A stretch of DNA of 64,000 bases from NCBI GenBank assembly GCA_965247635.1, contig CBDFHJ010000010.1, positions 496,001-560,000 of the forward strand, given 5' to 3'. Shown piece by piece: positions 1 through 8,986 of this stretch; the stretch's first letter is position 1, and each line of letters opens with the position of its first letter. Source of the stretch: CBDFHJ01 sp965247635 (lineage in GTDB: Bacteria > Chloroflexota > Dehalococcoidia > Lucifugimonadales > Australimonadaceae). A program made the translations under genes and the position numbers. The notes below the pieces were generated by a model. That model did no database searches. It saw only the letters and a list, made by a program, of their open reading frames with translations, and was not told the DNA's origin.

Positions 1-60
1 CCCCTGTTCCAACGGACTGCTGAAGAGGTGTTACTCGCCCTTCGACTGGCTCAGGGCCAG

Positions 61-2076
61 CTACTGCTTCGCTGCCTCCACTATCTTCGAGGCGAGGTGC
101 GCTGGCACCTCTTCGTAGTGGTCGAAGGCCAAGGTGAAGGAGCCGCGGCCTTGCGTGAGTGCCCGGAGCGTGGTGGCGTACTGCTGCACCTCTGACTGCG
201 GTACAATCGCCTCGATGACCGCCGTGCCGCCGCCCGGTGACATTCCAGCGATCTTGGCCCGCCGGGAGTTCAGGTCGCCAATCACGTCGCCGGCATACGA
301 CTCGGGGACCGACACCTCCAGGTGCATGACCGGCTCCAGCAGGGCGGGTGACGCCTCCAGCACACCTTTCTTGAGCGCCATGCTCCCCGCGATCTCGAAA
401 CTGGAGCCGGAGGAGTCAACAGGGTGGGAGCTCCCATCGTAGAGCACCACTTTCACGTCGACGATGGGAAACCCGGCCATGGCCCCCTCCTCCATGGCCT
501 TCGACACGCCCTTCTCAACGGAGGGAATGAAATCTCTGGGGACGTTGCCGCCGGTTACCTCGTTGCCAAACTGGTACCCCTGCCCCCGGTAGGGCTCCAG
601 CCGGATAAGCACGTGTCCGTACTGACCGTGGCCCCCCGTTTGCTTCTTGTGCCGGTACTCCACCTTGGTGACCTTGGTGATGGTCTCGCGGTACGCCACT
701 TTCGGAACGGTCAGCTCCAGTTCGACGCCGAACTTGCGCTTCGCCTTGTCGAGCAAGACCTCCACGTGGGTGTCGCCGATACCGGAGACGATGAACTCCC
801 CGGTGGCAGCCTCCCGGCTCATGCGCACGCTGGGGTCCTCCTCCCCGAGACGGGTAAGGGCGATGGACATCTTGTCCAGGTCGGCTTTGCTCTTGGGGCT
901 GATCGCGACGCTGTAGCTCGGTGTCGGAAACTCGATGCCAGCGAGCTGACGGGGGTTCGCTCGCAGGGTCAGGGTGTCTCCGGTGGTCGTGACGGACAGC
1001 TTCGGCACTGAGCCGATATCTCCCGCCGCCAGCTCCGGCACGCTTTCTTGCGACTTGCCGGAGGCCACAAAGAGCTGGCCTACCCGCTCGTTCTCTTCCT
1101 TGGTGGAGTTCCACACCTCGCCGTTGGCCTTGAAAGTGCCTCCGTAGACACGGAAGTAGGAGAGCTTGCCTACGAAGGGGTCCGCGGCTGTTTTGAATAC
1201 CAGCGCGGCCAACGGCCCCGCGGAGTCGGCGGCTACCTCTTGAACCTGGCCCCCCTTGGAGGACTCGGCCGCTGGCCGCTGGCCTGGAGAGGGCAGGTAG
1301 GCGAGGATGGCGTCGAGCAAAGCCTCGATGCCTTTGCCCTGCGTAGCGGAGCCGAAGAGCACCGGGACCACTTGGGCTGCACGAACGCCTTGGCTTAGCC
1401 CTTGGGTCAGCTCTTCCGGCGTAAGGTCACCAGCCTCCAGATACTTTTCGGTGAGGTCGTCGTTGGTCTCCGCCACCGCTTCGGCAAGCTGCTCGCGGTA
1501 TTGGGACGCGGCGTCCTGCGCCTCGGCGGGCACGTTGTCGCTCAGTAAGTCGATCACGTCTTTGAACTGCTCCCCCACGCCCAGCGGTATGTTCACCGCC
1601 ACACACTGCCTGCCGAGCTGGCTGCGGAGCTGGTCTAGCAGGGCGTCGAGGTCGACGTTCTCACGGTCTATCTTGTTGACGAAGACGATGGTGGGGAGGC
1701 TGAGCGCTTGAATACGGCGCCACATCTGCTGAGTGCCCACCTCCACACCCGCTGGAGCAGACACCACCAGGACGGCGGCGTCCGCCACCCGGAGGGCCGA
1801 GACGGTCTCGCCGATAAAGTCGGCGTAGCCTGGAGTATCGAGGAGGTTGATTTTGGTCGTGTTCCGTACACATGGCAGGACCGCGACCTGTAGGCTGGTC
1901 TGCCGCTTGTGCTCCTCCGGCTCGTAGTCGGCGACCGTATTGCCGTCTTCCACCCTGCCTAGGCGGTTGATGGCCTTGGTGACGAAGAGCGCCGCCTCGC
2001 CCAGGGACGTCTTACCCGTCGCTGAATGTCCCAACAGGGCTACGTTGCGGAGCTGGTCGGTGGTGAATTGTGCCAC
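61..2076 (-). CDS. Elongation factor G-like translational GTPase
   Basis: A 671-residue EF-G-type GTPase. The P-loop GHSATGKT, the G3 motif DTPGY and the G4 motif NKID lie in the first 150 residues, followed by domain 2, an EF-G domain IV and a C-terminal domain V. EF-G translocates tRNA-mRNA on the ribosome. This protein resembles the second, divergent EF-G-like paralogue that many bacteria carry, so its exact step is uncertain. The start is taken at GTG 2076 because GGGAAGGGGAG lies 4 nt upstream; an in-frame ATG at 2139 would add 21 residues that do not look conserved. It stands alone, with no rpsL, rpsG or tuf beside it, which also argues for the paralogue rather than canonical fusA. I am sure of the family and less sure of the role. 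Confidence 0.9.
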   Translation of the reverse strand: MAQFTTDQLRNVALLGHSATGKTSLGEAALFVTKAINRLGRVEDGNTVADYEPEEHKRQTSLQVAVLPCVRNTTKINLLDTPGYADFIGETVSALRVADAAVLVVSAPAGVEVGTQQMWRRIQALSLPTIVFVNKIDRENVDLDALLDQLRSQLGRQCVAVNIPLGVGEQFKDVIDLLSDNVPAEAQDAASQYREQLAEAVAETNDDLTEKYLEAGDLTPEELTQGLSQGVRAAQVVPVLFGSATQGKGIEALLDAILAYLPSPGQRPAAESSKGGQVQEVAADSAGPLAALVFKTAADPFVGKLSYFRVYGGTFKANGEVWNSTKEENERVGQLFVASGKSQESVPELAAGDIGSVPKLSVTTTGDTLTLRANPRQLAGIEFPTPSYSVAISPKSKADLDKMSIALTRLGEEDPSVRMSREAATGEFIVSGIGDTHVEVLLDKAKRKFGVELELTVPKVAYRETITKVTKVEYRHKKQTGGHGQYGHVLIRLEPYRGQGYQFGNEVTGGNVPRDFIPSVEKGVSKAMEEGAMAGFPIVDVKVVLYDGSSHPVDSSGSSFEIAGSMALKKGVLEASPALLEPVMHLEVSVPESYAGDVIGDLNSRRAKIAGMSPGGGTAVIEAIVPQSEVQQYATTLRALTQGRGSFTLAFDHYEEVPAHLASKIVEAAKQ

Positions 2077-2199
2077 GGATCTCCCCTTCCCTTGGGTTGC
2101 GCCTCGCGCCATTGTAGTGAAGGCCCAGGAGTGGTGCAACGCATAGGCGCCCTAGACCCTTTAGAGTGAGTCAATCCCAACCTGTCGGGACATAACCCG

Positions 2200-2268
2200 C
2201 TCATCCTTCGACAAGCTCAGGACGAGCGGATTTTCCCCGTTCGTGGTGAGCCTGTCGAACCATGAACG
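2200..2268. repeat. TTCGACA-type interspersed inverted repeat
   Basis: Two inverted arms, one reading TTCGACAAGCTCAGGACGAG and the other GTTCGTGGTGAGCCTGTCGA, face each other in the gap between genes. Related arms recur near 40, 12180, 12340, 12365, 21390 and 24820. It is an intergenic palindromic element of unknown function. Confidence 0.65.
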
Positions 2269-2410
2269 GAGCTCTGCAACTCTCCCCACAGTTATTGAAC
2301 GGATTAGTGACTCACCCTGCTTGACGCTCCGGAGTGACTGGGCGTGGGGTTGCGTCGTAGATGATAGTGGAAGGTCTTTATCCGGGTACGCCCGAGGTAG
2401 GATGGTGCCG

Positions 2411-3682
2411 ATGAGGCGCGTGGGTATACGAACGGCGGTGACCTTGGTGGCGGTGCTGGTGCTGCTGGCCGGCACTAGCGGTGGCGACGCCATTCCCGTC
2501 AAGCAGTCGTTGGCCGCTCCGTACGGGTTCGACGTCGTGCAATGGGAGGTCACCCACTTTCTGTCCAAGTGGTGGCGCCAATTGGTCGGCGTGCTTCCTG
2601 GGGTTTCGTCCAACGCCGAGGAGCGCGAGAGGGCCATCGAAACGTATTTTGCCCTGGCGGCGGCGGCGCGTTCGCTGCGTGGCGACCTGGAAAGGGCGCT
2701 GGCCGACCCAGCCGAGGGCCAGCGGGTAGGCGCCGACCTCCAAGCCAGACTGGATGACATCGAGAAGCAGCGCAACGGGCTTCGGTCGGTGGTCGAGGAG
2801 GCGCTGGAGGCCGAGGTTACGTCGGTCATTGCCGAGATGGGGATCGACGGGAAGCTGGGTCCCGTGCGCTGGCCGCCCGTGGACTTTGCCTTGGAAGCGA
2901 GCCCGTTACTCCTGGTCACGTCGCCCCGGCACGAGGTGCGCCGGCTGGACGATGTCGTGCTCCGGCCCTCCATCAGCCTGCTCGACCAGGAGCGGCTGGA
3001 GGGAGAGGTGGAAGCCGCTACCGATCTCTCGGCGCTCGTGGTGCGCCCCGGCGGCATCGCTACCTACCCAGCCCACGTATCGCCTACGGGCTCGCTTCAC
3101 GGAACTGTGGTCCTAGCCAGCCATGAATGGCTCCACCACCACCTGTTCTTCCGGCCTCTGGGGGTCCGGTGGTTCGCGGGTGGTGACATGGCCAGCATCA
3201 ACGAGACGGTGGCCGACATCGCGGGCCAAGAGATCGGCGACCGGGTCTTTACCAAGCTCACCGGCCAGGCGGTGGAGCGCCCCCCTTACACGCCGCCTAG
3301 CCTGGAGCCACCTGAAGGGCTGGAGCGGGGGGCCTTCGACTTCAGCCGGGAGATGCGCGAGACCCGCGTCCGCTTGGAGGAATTGCTGGCCGAGGGCCTA
3401 GTGGCGGAGGCTGAGGCGTACCTAGAGCAGCGGCGACAGCGGTTCGTGGCCAACGGCTTTCCCATTCGCAGGCTCAATACCGCCTACTTTGCCTTTCACG
3501 GCACCTACACCAATAGTCCCGCCTCCATCAGCCAGATTGAGCCCCAGCTTCAGGCGGTCCGCGCCGACTCCGAGGGCGTGGCGGAGTTCTTGCGCCGCGT
3601 CTCAGGCATAACCAGTGCCGGAGAGCTTGAGGCGAAGGCACGAGAGACGGGGTGGCGGCCTCTACAGGACGAAGCAGGATAG
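2411..3682 (+). CDS. Exported putative zinc metalloprotease, unrecognised family
   Basis: A 423-residue protein whose N-terminus is a signal peptide or membrane anchor (MRRVGIRTAVTLVAVLVLLA). Residues 40-170 are rich in charged helices that look partly coiled. At residues 238-242 there is HEWLH, an HExxH zinc motif, and about 25 residues later NETVAD offers Glu265 as a third ligand, the layout of gluzincin-type metallopeptidases. Activity is inferred from this motif only; I do not recognise the family. ATG 2411 is preferred over ATG 2402 because GAGGTAGG lies about 10 nt upstream; the longer in-frame extension runs into repeat DNA. It probably acts at the outer face of the membrane. It stands alone, followed about 70 bp later by the TM0106-type nuclease gene. 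Confidence 0.7.
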   Translation: MRRVGIRTAVTLVAVLVLLAGTSGGDAIPVKQSLAAPYGFDVVQWEVTHFLSKWWRQLVGVLPGVSSNAEERERAIETYFALAAAARSLRGDLERALADPAEGQRVGADLQARLDDIEKQRNGLRSVVEEALEAEVTSVIAEMGIDGKLGPVRWPPVDFALEASPLLLVTSPRHEVRRLDDVVLRPSISLLDQERLEGEVEAATDLSALVVRPGGIATYPAHVSPTGSLHGTVVLASHEWLHHHLFFRPLGVRWFAGGDMASINETVADIAGQEIGDRVFTKLTGQAVERPPYTPPSLEPPEGLERGAFDFSREMRETRVRLEELLAEGLVAEAEAYLEQRRQRFVANGFPIRRLNTAYFAFHGTYTNSPASISQIEPQLQAVRADSEGVAEFLRRVSGITSAGELEAKARETGWRPLQDEAG

Positions 3683-3752
3683 CAACCACTGACGACTCTG
3701 TGCCGCATACGCCCCGGCGTATAATCCTGCCCGCGAGGGGGGTGGACCGCGC

Positions 3753-5241
3753 ATGGAGCTGATGGCCTCGGATATTTATGAGCTGTACCGTCCTTCCCGG
3801 TGCGGCCTGCGCTCGCGGTTGATGAAGCTGGAAGGCCCTCCCGTAGGGCCGCCCGATCCGCTTGTGGAGCTCCTGCGGGAGCTGGGTAAGCGGCACGAGG
3901 AGCGTTACCTTCGGACCTTCGACGCCTACGTGGACCTCTCTGGCCAAGACGATGGGCTGGACTTTGGGCAGCGGCGAGAGGAGACCAAGGCGGCCGTCCG
4001 CCGCGGTGAAGACGTGCTCTACCAGCCGGTGCTCTTCGGCTGGCGGGACGCTGGCGGCCAGGACGAGGACTTCATCGTCGGCATCCCCGACCTGCTGGTG
4101 CGGCAGGGCGATGGGTACGTGGTGTGCGACTGCAAGCTGGCGCTGAACGTCGGCGGCGAGACGCACCCGGAGATCTCACGCCAGGTGGAGCTGTACGGCT
4201 GGCTGTACGAGCGAGAGTTCGGGGAACCTCCGCTCCGCCTGGAGGTGGTGCTCGGCGACGGCTCGGTCCAGCAGCTGCCGTACGACGGCGGAGTGCAGGC
4301 CATGGCCGCGCTCGACGAGGTCACGGCGCTGGCCGCGCGCCGTGACGCTCTCTACGAGCCGGTGGGGCGGAGCAAGTGCGACGGCTGTGCCTTCCGTGCG
4401 CGCTGCTGGGCCCGCGCCGAGCAGACGCACGACGTGGCGCTGCTGCCCGGCGTCAGCCAGAAGGTGGCGCGCCAGCTGCACCAGCAGGGCTCCGGGAGCT
4501 ACCTGCTGCTGGGCGATACCCACACGCTGGAGACGCTTGTCCAGCTTCCAGGCGTTGGACATAAGACGGCACTGAACATCCTGCGGCACGCCGAGGCGTA
4601 TCGCACGGGAGCGCCGCTTCAGGTTGGCCGCTTCCCGCACACGCTCGACCGCCCATACGCCGTGCTCGACCTGGAGGGTATTCCTCAGCAGTTCGACGGC
4701 CTGGTCGACGTATACCTGTGGGGGGTGCGGGTGTTTGGCTCCGAGGAGGGGCCGTATCGCCCAGCGATTGCGCCCTTGGCGGACGAGGGCGACCGCGTCG
4801 CGTGGGAAGCGTTTCTGGCCGAGGCGAGGAGCATCCTGGCCAGGTACGGGGACGTCTCGTTTGTCCACTACGCTTCGTACGAGAAGACCATGCTGATGCG
4901 GTATACGGACCGCTACGGCGACCCGGACGGTATCGCCGCCCGCGTGCTCGACAACCTCCTGGACCCTCTACCCCCTGGTGCAGCGGACGGTGGTGCTGCC
5001 CGACTCGGGCTACGGCCTGAAGGTGGTGGAGCGGTGGGCCGGATACCGGCGCACGCAGGACGAGTACGGCGGCGACTGGTCCATCGCCACGTACATCCGG
5101 GCGGTGGAGCTGCGGGACGAGGCCGCGTATCAGGCGGCCATGGAGGAGATCCTGCGGTACAACCAGGAGGACCTGGAGGCCACCTGGGCCGTGTTCGAAT
5201 GGCTGGCCCGCGAGTTCTCCGGCACGCCGCTGGAGGCGTGA
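3753..5241 (+). pseudogene. TM0106-family RecB-like nuclease, frameshifted
   Basis: The product resembles TM0106-type proteins: an N-terminal PD-(D/E)XK nuclease domain (GIPDLLV then VVCDCKL), cysteines SRCGL and KCDGCAFRARC that could hold an Fe-S cluster as in Cas4/AddB, a helix-hairpin-helix (LPGVGHKTA) and a C-terminal RNase H-like exonuclease domain starting VLDLEGIP. From 3753 the frame is open to about 4965, then degenerates; the homologous continuation (RTVVLPDSGYGLKVVERWAG) is in the next frame and ends at 5241. Removing one C from the run at 4964-4966 restores one reading frame (DNLLDLYPLVQRTVV). It is therefore a one-base insertion, either a true inactivating mutation or a sequencing error. 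The start is ATG 3753, with GAGGGGGGTGG upstream. Confidence 0.8.
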
Positions 5242-5382
5242 TGGTGGGGATTGGCGCGGACCGCCAGGGAAATTACGCCTACAACTAAGCTGAGGGATAA
5301 GACAGACTAGGAGTTTGAGTCCTGCGCGGGGAGCCATTGCTTACTAGTAGTAACGAGCTTTCCCTTGGAAATGTAGGCACCC

Positions 5383-5574
5383 ATGCCAACTGTTGAAGTA
5401 ATAACAGACCTTCCCTTCCTCCTTCGACTTGAAGAGTCGCTCACTGTGGGATATGACCAGGTTTGTCAGGAATACCAGTTGCAAGAGTTTGTGGGACAGG
5501 ACGTTCGGATAACTTTTCACGAAAACCCGCAGGCGCGATTGACAAGTCACAGAGAGGTGGTCTCGTTTGTCTGA
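5383..5574 (+). pseudogene. N-terminal fragment of a gene split by an IS3 element
   Basis: About 62 residues (MPTVEVITDLPFLLRLEESL onward) run straight into the left end of the insertion sequence, where a TGA inside the IS terminus ends the frame. Base composition is less GC-rich than the neighbours and similar to the fragment beyond the IS (6821-7557). Joining the sequence after 5568 to 6823 puts both parts in one frame, giving roughly 305 residues. The N-terminal domain is not recognised. No good ribosome binding site is seen, so the start is uncertain. Confidence 0.55.
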
Positions 5575-5617
5575 ACAGCGCTGCCCGGTTTGATAAGTGG
5601 AATCACGCTGCCGTGCG

Positions 5618-6445
5618 TTAGGCCGCCGCGGACTCGGCAGGCGCTCTGTCAAAGAACTGGTCCGGCGTCATTCCCCCAAGGCTCGAATGGGGCCGTCCGG
5701 CATTGTAAAACTCGAAGTACCGCCCGAGTCCAGTTCTGGCTTCCGGGACCGATTCGTAGGCTCTCAGGTACACCTCCTCGTACTTGACGCTCTTCCACAG
5801 CCGTTCGACGAACACATTATCCTTCCAGCTTCCCTTCCCGTCCATGCTGATCTGGATCCCATTGGCTTTCAGCAGGCCGGTGAAGGCGTCACTTGTGAAC
5901 TGGCTTCCCTGATCTGTGTTGAATATCTCCGGCGCGCCGTGGCGTCCCAGGGATTCTTCGAGCGCCTCCACGCAGAAGTCTGCGTCCATTGTGACCGATA
6001 CCCGCCAGGCCAGCACCTTGCGGCTATGCCAGTCCATCACTGCGGCTAGGTACACGAACCCCCTGGCCATCGGAATGTACGTGATATCCATTGCCCACAC
6101 CTGGTTGGGCCTGCTCACCTCAAGCCCGCGCAGCAGGTACGGATACACCGTATGGCCGGGCCGTCGCCGGCTGGTGTTGGGCTTGCGGTACAGCGCCTCG
6201 ATGCCCATCCGCCGCATCAGTGTGGCGATGTGCCTACGCCCGGAGGAGAGTCCCTCCTGGCGGAGCAGGCCTCGCATCATCCTACTGCCTGCAAACGGAT
6301 ACTCAAGGTGCAGCTCATCGATGCGGCGCATCAGTCCGAGACCGGCTTCGCCCACCGGCCGTGGCCGGTAGTAGATGCTCCCGCGGCTGATGCCCACTGC
6401 CTTTGCCTGGCGGGCGAGAGGCAGCTTGTGATCACGGTCGATCAT
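5618..6445 (-). CDS. IS3-family transposase OrfB (DDE integrase)
   Basis: A 275-residue rve-type integrase with an N-terminal helix-turn-helix-like region. The catalytic DDE triad is visible as MDITYI (first Asp), NTDQGSQFTS (second Asp) and DNVFVERLWKSVKYEE (Glu), with the typical C-terminal tail FEFYNAGRPHSSLGG. It catalyses strand transfer of the element. Its ATG overlaps the stop of orfA in an ATGA arrangement, so the two are translationally coupled; this differs from the programmed -1 frameshift fusion used by many IS3 elements. No disruption is seen. Confidence 0.93.
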   Translation of the reverse strand: MIDRDHKLPLARQAKAVGISRGSIYYRPRPVGEAGLGLMRRIDELHLEYPFAGSRMMRGLLRQEGLSSGRRHIATLMRRMGIEALYRKPNTSRRRPGHTVYPYLLRGLEVSRPNQVWAMDITYIPMARGFVYLAAVMDWHSRKVLAWRVSVTMDADFCVEALEESLGRHGAPEIFNTDQGSQFTSDAFTGLLKANGIQISMDGKGSWKDNVFVERLWKSVKYEEVYLRAYESVPEARTGLGRYFEFYNAGRPHSSLGGMTPDQFFDRAPAESAAA

Positions 6446-6747
6446 CGCCTTGCGCCCGGCAATCCCGCCTTCGTGAGCGCGGCCTCTAAAAAATCGTTCT
6501 CCAACGCAAGCTCACCGATCTTAGCGTGAAGGACCTTCATATCTACCGGCTTTTCAGCCTGCCCTGTCCCGGCGCCAAATAACTGCGCCGCCCGATCCAG
6601 CAACTGGGTCTTCCATTGCGTGATCTGGTTCGGGTGCACATCGAACTGGCTTGCCAGCTCCGAAAGTGTCCGGTCGCCGCGTACTGCGGCAAGAGCCACC
6701 TTCGCCTTGAACTCTGCCGAGTGGTTACGGCGGGGTCGTCTCCTCAT
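6442..6747 (-). CDS. IS3-family transposase OrfA (DNA-binding)
   Basis: A 101-residue helix-turn-helix protein of the IS3/IS911 OrfA type: RRNHSAEFKAKVALAAVRGD, then ELASQFDVHPNQITQWK as the HTH, and a C-terminal leucine-rich segment (MKVLHAKIGELALENDFLE) typical of the multimerisation zipper. It binds the terminal inverted repeats. It lies directly upstream of orfB, with a 4-base overlap. It is intact. Confidence 0.92.
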   Translation of the reverse strand: MRRRPRRNHSAEFKAKVALAAVRGDRTLSELASQFDVHPNQITQWKTQLLDRAAQLFGAGTGQAEKPVDMKVLHAKIGELALENDFLEAALTKAGLPGARR

Positions 6748-6820
6748 CTCTCGCTCCTGTCTCCGAGAGCACTATCATGCCCTCAATCAGGCAGCGATTC
6801 CACTTATCCCCCTGTTCAGA

Positions 6821-7557
6821 TTTCCGGAGCCACTTCTCAGTGGCCACCAAAGGAGCGAAGCGCCGTTGCCATTAGACTAGAGACGGCTTCACCAATCTCG
6901 GAAAACTCAGTGAACACCTTTGCCATCCGTAACTGCTTGGAAACACTCAACAGAGTGATCGCGTCCTACCAAGCGACGACTGGTGAGGTGATCGATGCCG
7001 GTTTCATCTTCCCTATGGGAACTTCGGACATGCAGCTATTTGCCGAAATTCGAGTGAACGGTGAGGACATCCGTGACAGGTGGCCTTCGCTCCGTTTTGA
7101 TACCTCTCCCCTGTCATTAGGCGAGGTTGACGAATTCAAGCGCTACCTTACTGGGCAGGATGACTTGCCGCTGTTTAAGTTGTTCCTCACTAATGCGGTC
7201 TTATCTCTCGAACGAGGTCAGTATCCATTGGCTGTTGTTCAGGCAGCCACTGCGATAGAGCTGAGGATCACTCAGGTTGTTAGTAGCAGGCTTAACGTCG
7301 CAGGATGGTCAAGCGCAGCAATCAAGCGCTACGAGGGAAAGACCTTGGGTGATAAACTATCGATTCCCAAGACAGACCCACGATCACTGGAAACCTACTA
7401 CTCACAAGTCGCTGGGTTTCCAAATCTATATAAAGAAGCGGCGAAGGACCTCACTCCGCTACGTAACAAGGTTATACACCGAGGATATCTTCCTTCTCAT
7501 GAGGAAGCCATACGGGCAGTCAATGTCGCGCGTGAGTTCTTAAAGATCGTGAACTAG
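6821..7557 (+). pseudogene. C-terminal fragment of the IS-split gene, HEPN-like domain
   Basis: About 245 residues are open from the right edge of the IS to TAG 7557; the apparent ATG further upstream lies inside the IS and is not its own start. The last 100 residues look like a HEPN helical domain: a helix with LFLTNAVLSLERGQYPLAVV, then AATAIELRI, and near the end LRNKVIHRGY, which fits the RNxxxH signature of HEPN ribonucleases. HEPN proteins are frequent in toxin and defence systems. The gene is less GC-rich than its surroundings, suggesting transfer. Function of the whole protein is unknown, and the IS has probably inactivated it. Confidence 0.6.
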
Positions 7558-7743
7558 CGCGTAAAGGGCCTACGTACGCCGCCTTTTGCCCAGGTAGCTA
7601 AGACTGCTCAGAATTGTAAAGGCCACAAAGGTTCGTAGCTTCCCCCTGCGCGGGAAGGCACGTGAGCTTCGAACGTGGTGTGCTGGCTTTTGTGAATAGC
7701 GGGAAGCCACGAAGGTGGTCAGCCCACGTCGGCGGGTTATCTA

Positions 7744-8139
7744 CTACTGGACTGCGGTCGCCTCTAGTTCCACCAGCAGATCAGGAAGGGCTAGTCGGGT
7801 CACGCCCAAGAGCGTGGAAGCAAACCGGCAATCTGCCTGGGCCAGCCGGGGCATGAAGTGCGGCGCGGCCTCGAAGAAGGCGTCTACATCTGTAGTGAAG
7901 ATGTTCAGACGCACTACGTCAGACAGCCCTAAACCGGCTTGACTCAGGACCGTCTCCAGGTTGTCCAGAGCCTTATTTACCTGCCCCGCCATATCACTCG
8001 GATTTACAGGGTTGCCGTCGTCATCGACGGACGTCTGACCAGAGCACAGTAGGACCCGTTGCGCACCCTTCAACTCGTTGGCCTGAACAAAGCCTAGCTG
8101 GTCCTGCCACGTCCACGGATTGATTACACGACGTTCCAT
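7744..8139 (-). CDS. RidA/YjgF-family enamine/imine deaminase
   Basis: A 131-residue RidA-type protein. RidA hydrolyses reactive 2-aminoacrylate and related enamines released by PLP enzymes; other subfamilies have different substrates. The family features are the GQTSVDDDGNPV segment, the DMAGQVNKALDNLETVL helix, the RLNIFTTD strand and the C-terminal LLGVTRLALPDLLVELEATA. The usual catalytic Arg in the RA(A/S)V-type segment is not seen here, so it may belong to an Rid subfamily other than RidA proper. The start is ATG 8139, preceded by GAGGAGGG; the longer ORF to 8280 has no such signal. It is monocistronic. Confidence 0.85.
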   Translation of the reverse strand: MERRVINPWTWQDQLGFVQANELKGAQRVLLCSGQTSVDDDGNPVNPSDMAGQVNKALDNLETVLSQAGLGLSDVVRLNIFTTDVDAFFEAAPHFMPRLAQADCRFASTLLGVTRLALPDLLVELEATAVQ

Positions 8140-8316
8140 TTTGCCCTCCTCTTTAGAAATGTAGCCAATGTTAATGCTCGGGTCTGACCGACCACCAACA
8201 TACCCGCCACTCGCCTGGCTCTCAATCTGCGGTGAGTATGCAGGCGTTCGGGAATTATGAGCTCGTTGCGCGGCCGTCACTGTCGCGCTGGCGTGGGTTG
8301 CAGTTCAGAGTTTTCT

Positions 8317-8364
8317 GGAAGGGGTCTGGAGAAGCCTCTTTGCAAAGAGGTTTCCCCAGCTTCC
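8317..8364 (-). terminator. Long imperfect hairpin downstream of the yqeK-like gene
   Basis: The sequence folds on itself: GGAAG pairs with CTTCC at the ends, CTGG.GAA with TTC.CCAG inside, and CCTCTTT with AAAGAGG around a GC tip. It lies just after the stop of the yqeK-like gene. There is no U tract, so a terminator role is tentative; it could also be a repeat element. Confidence 0.45.
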
Positions 8365-8383
8365 CATTTCTTTTGACCGTCCC

Positions 8384-8968
8384 CTAGCAAGCCCGCGCCA
8401 GCAGCAGGGCGTTGCGCGTCTCGTTGCTCATGGGGTGAATGGCGTCGTCGCGCTCCAGGTGCAGCCGCAGCGCGCCGTCCAGGAAGGCCAGCATACCGTC
8501 GGCAAGGTCGCGGAACGCCGCCTCCCGCACCTCTTCTTGAAACGGGTAGGTGCGGACCTTGGCCGGGTCCAGCTTGTCCGCCAGGAACACCACTTTGCCT
8601 ACCGGCGCCAGGTCCGGGTGCGCCGTGGTGTGCCAGCGCACGCCCTCCAGCACCTCCGGATCGGTAATCGTTCCCTCTTGGCGGAGCCAGGCTGCCCCGA
8701 CCGGTCCGTGGAGCAGGACTGGTGCGAACGACTCCACGGCGTTCACGGGCAAGCCCAGGCGATGCGCCTCCTCCAACAGCCGCCGGGGCGGCAGGTGGCG
8801 GGCGACGTCGTGGGCCGCGGCCGTCAGCTCGGCCTGCGTGGGGTCAACGCCGTGCGCCACGGCCAGCTCTCGGGCGATGGCCTGCACCCGCTGGACGTGC
8901 TCGCGCAGTCCTTGGGGGAGCGCCGAAAGCCGGGCTTGGAGCCGTGGTGGAATGGTGAGGGTGGACAT
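8384..8968 (-). CDS. HD-domain hydrolase, YqeK-like
   Basis: A 194-residue HD-superfamily phosphohydrolase. The metal ligands appear in order: His24 (REHVQRV), His53-Asp54 (AAHDVARHLPP), then LLHGPVGAAWL, RWHTTAHPD and the final Asp in VVFLADKLDP. This order and the HTTA/ADKLDP segments match YqeK-type symmetrical diadenosine-tetraphosphate hydrolases, which split Ap4A into two ADP. YqeK usually neighbours nadD and rsfS; here it lies 18 bp downstream of an HIT gene, another dinucleoside-polyphosphate family, which suggests a shared nucleotide-clearance role. The start ATG at 8968 has no strong ribosome binding site. Confidence 0.8.
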   Translation of the reverse strand: MSTLTIPPRLQARLSALPQGLREHVQRVQAIARELAVAHGVDPTQAELTAAAHDVARHLPPRRLLEEAHRLGLPVNAVESFAPVLLHGPVGAAWLRQEGTITDPEVLEGVRWHTTAHPDLAPVGKVVFLADKLDPAKVRTYPFQEEVREAAFRDLADGMLAFLDGALRLHLERDDAIHPMSNETRNALLLARAC

Positions 8969-8986
8969 GACGGGTGCTGCGGCGCG

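Larger units (their letters stand above)
5570..6820 (-). mobile_element. IS3-family insertion sequence, complete
   Basis: An element of about 1.25 kb with two transposase genes reading leftward. Its ends are imperfect inverted repeats: both begin TCTGAACAG and both contain GATAAGTGGAATC followed by a GCTGCC core. The left end carries about 10 extra bases between the two blocks. TTT flanks both sides (5566-5568 and 6821-6823), which may be a short target duplication, but a longer one is not visible. Both ORFs are open, so the element may still be mobile. Confidence 0.8.

Noticed and set aside
5305..5335. tRNA 3' end or att site (GAGTTTGAGTCCTG ... GGAGCCA)
   Set aside because: The T-loop lacks the invariant C, the T stem does not pair and no acceptor 5' strand is found upstream.
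6616..6820. Upstream part of the frame that continues into the HEPN-like fragment
   Set aside because: This stretch lies within the IS3 element, antisense to orfA and its terminal repeat, so it is not part of the original gene.
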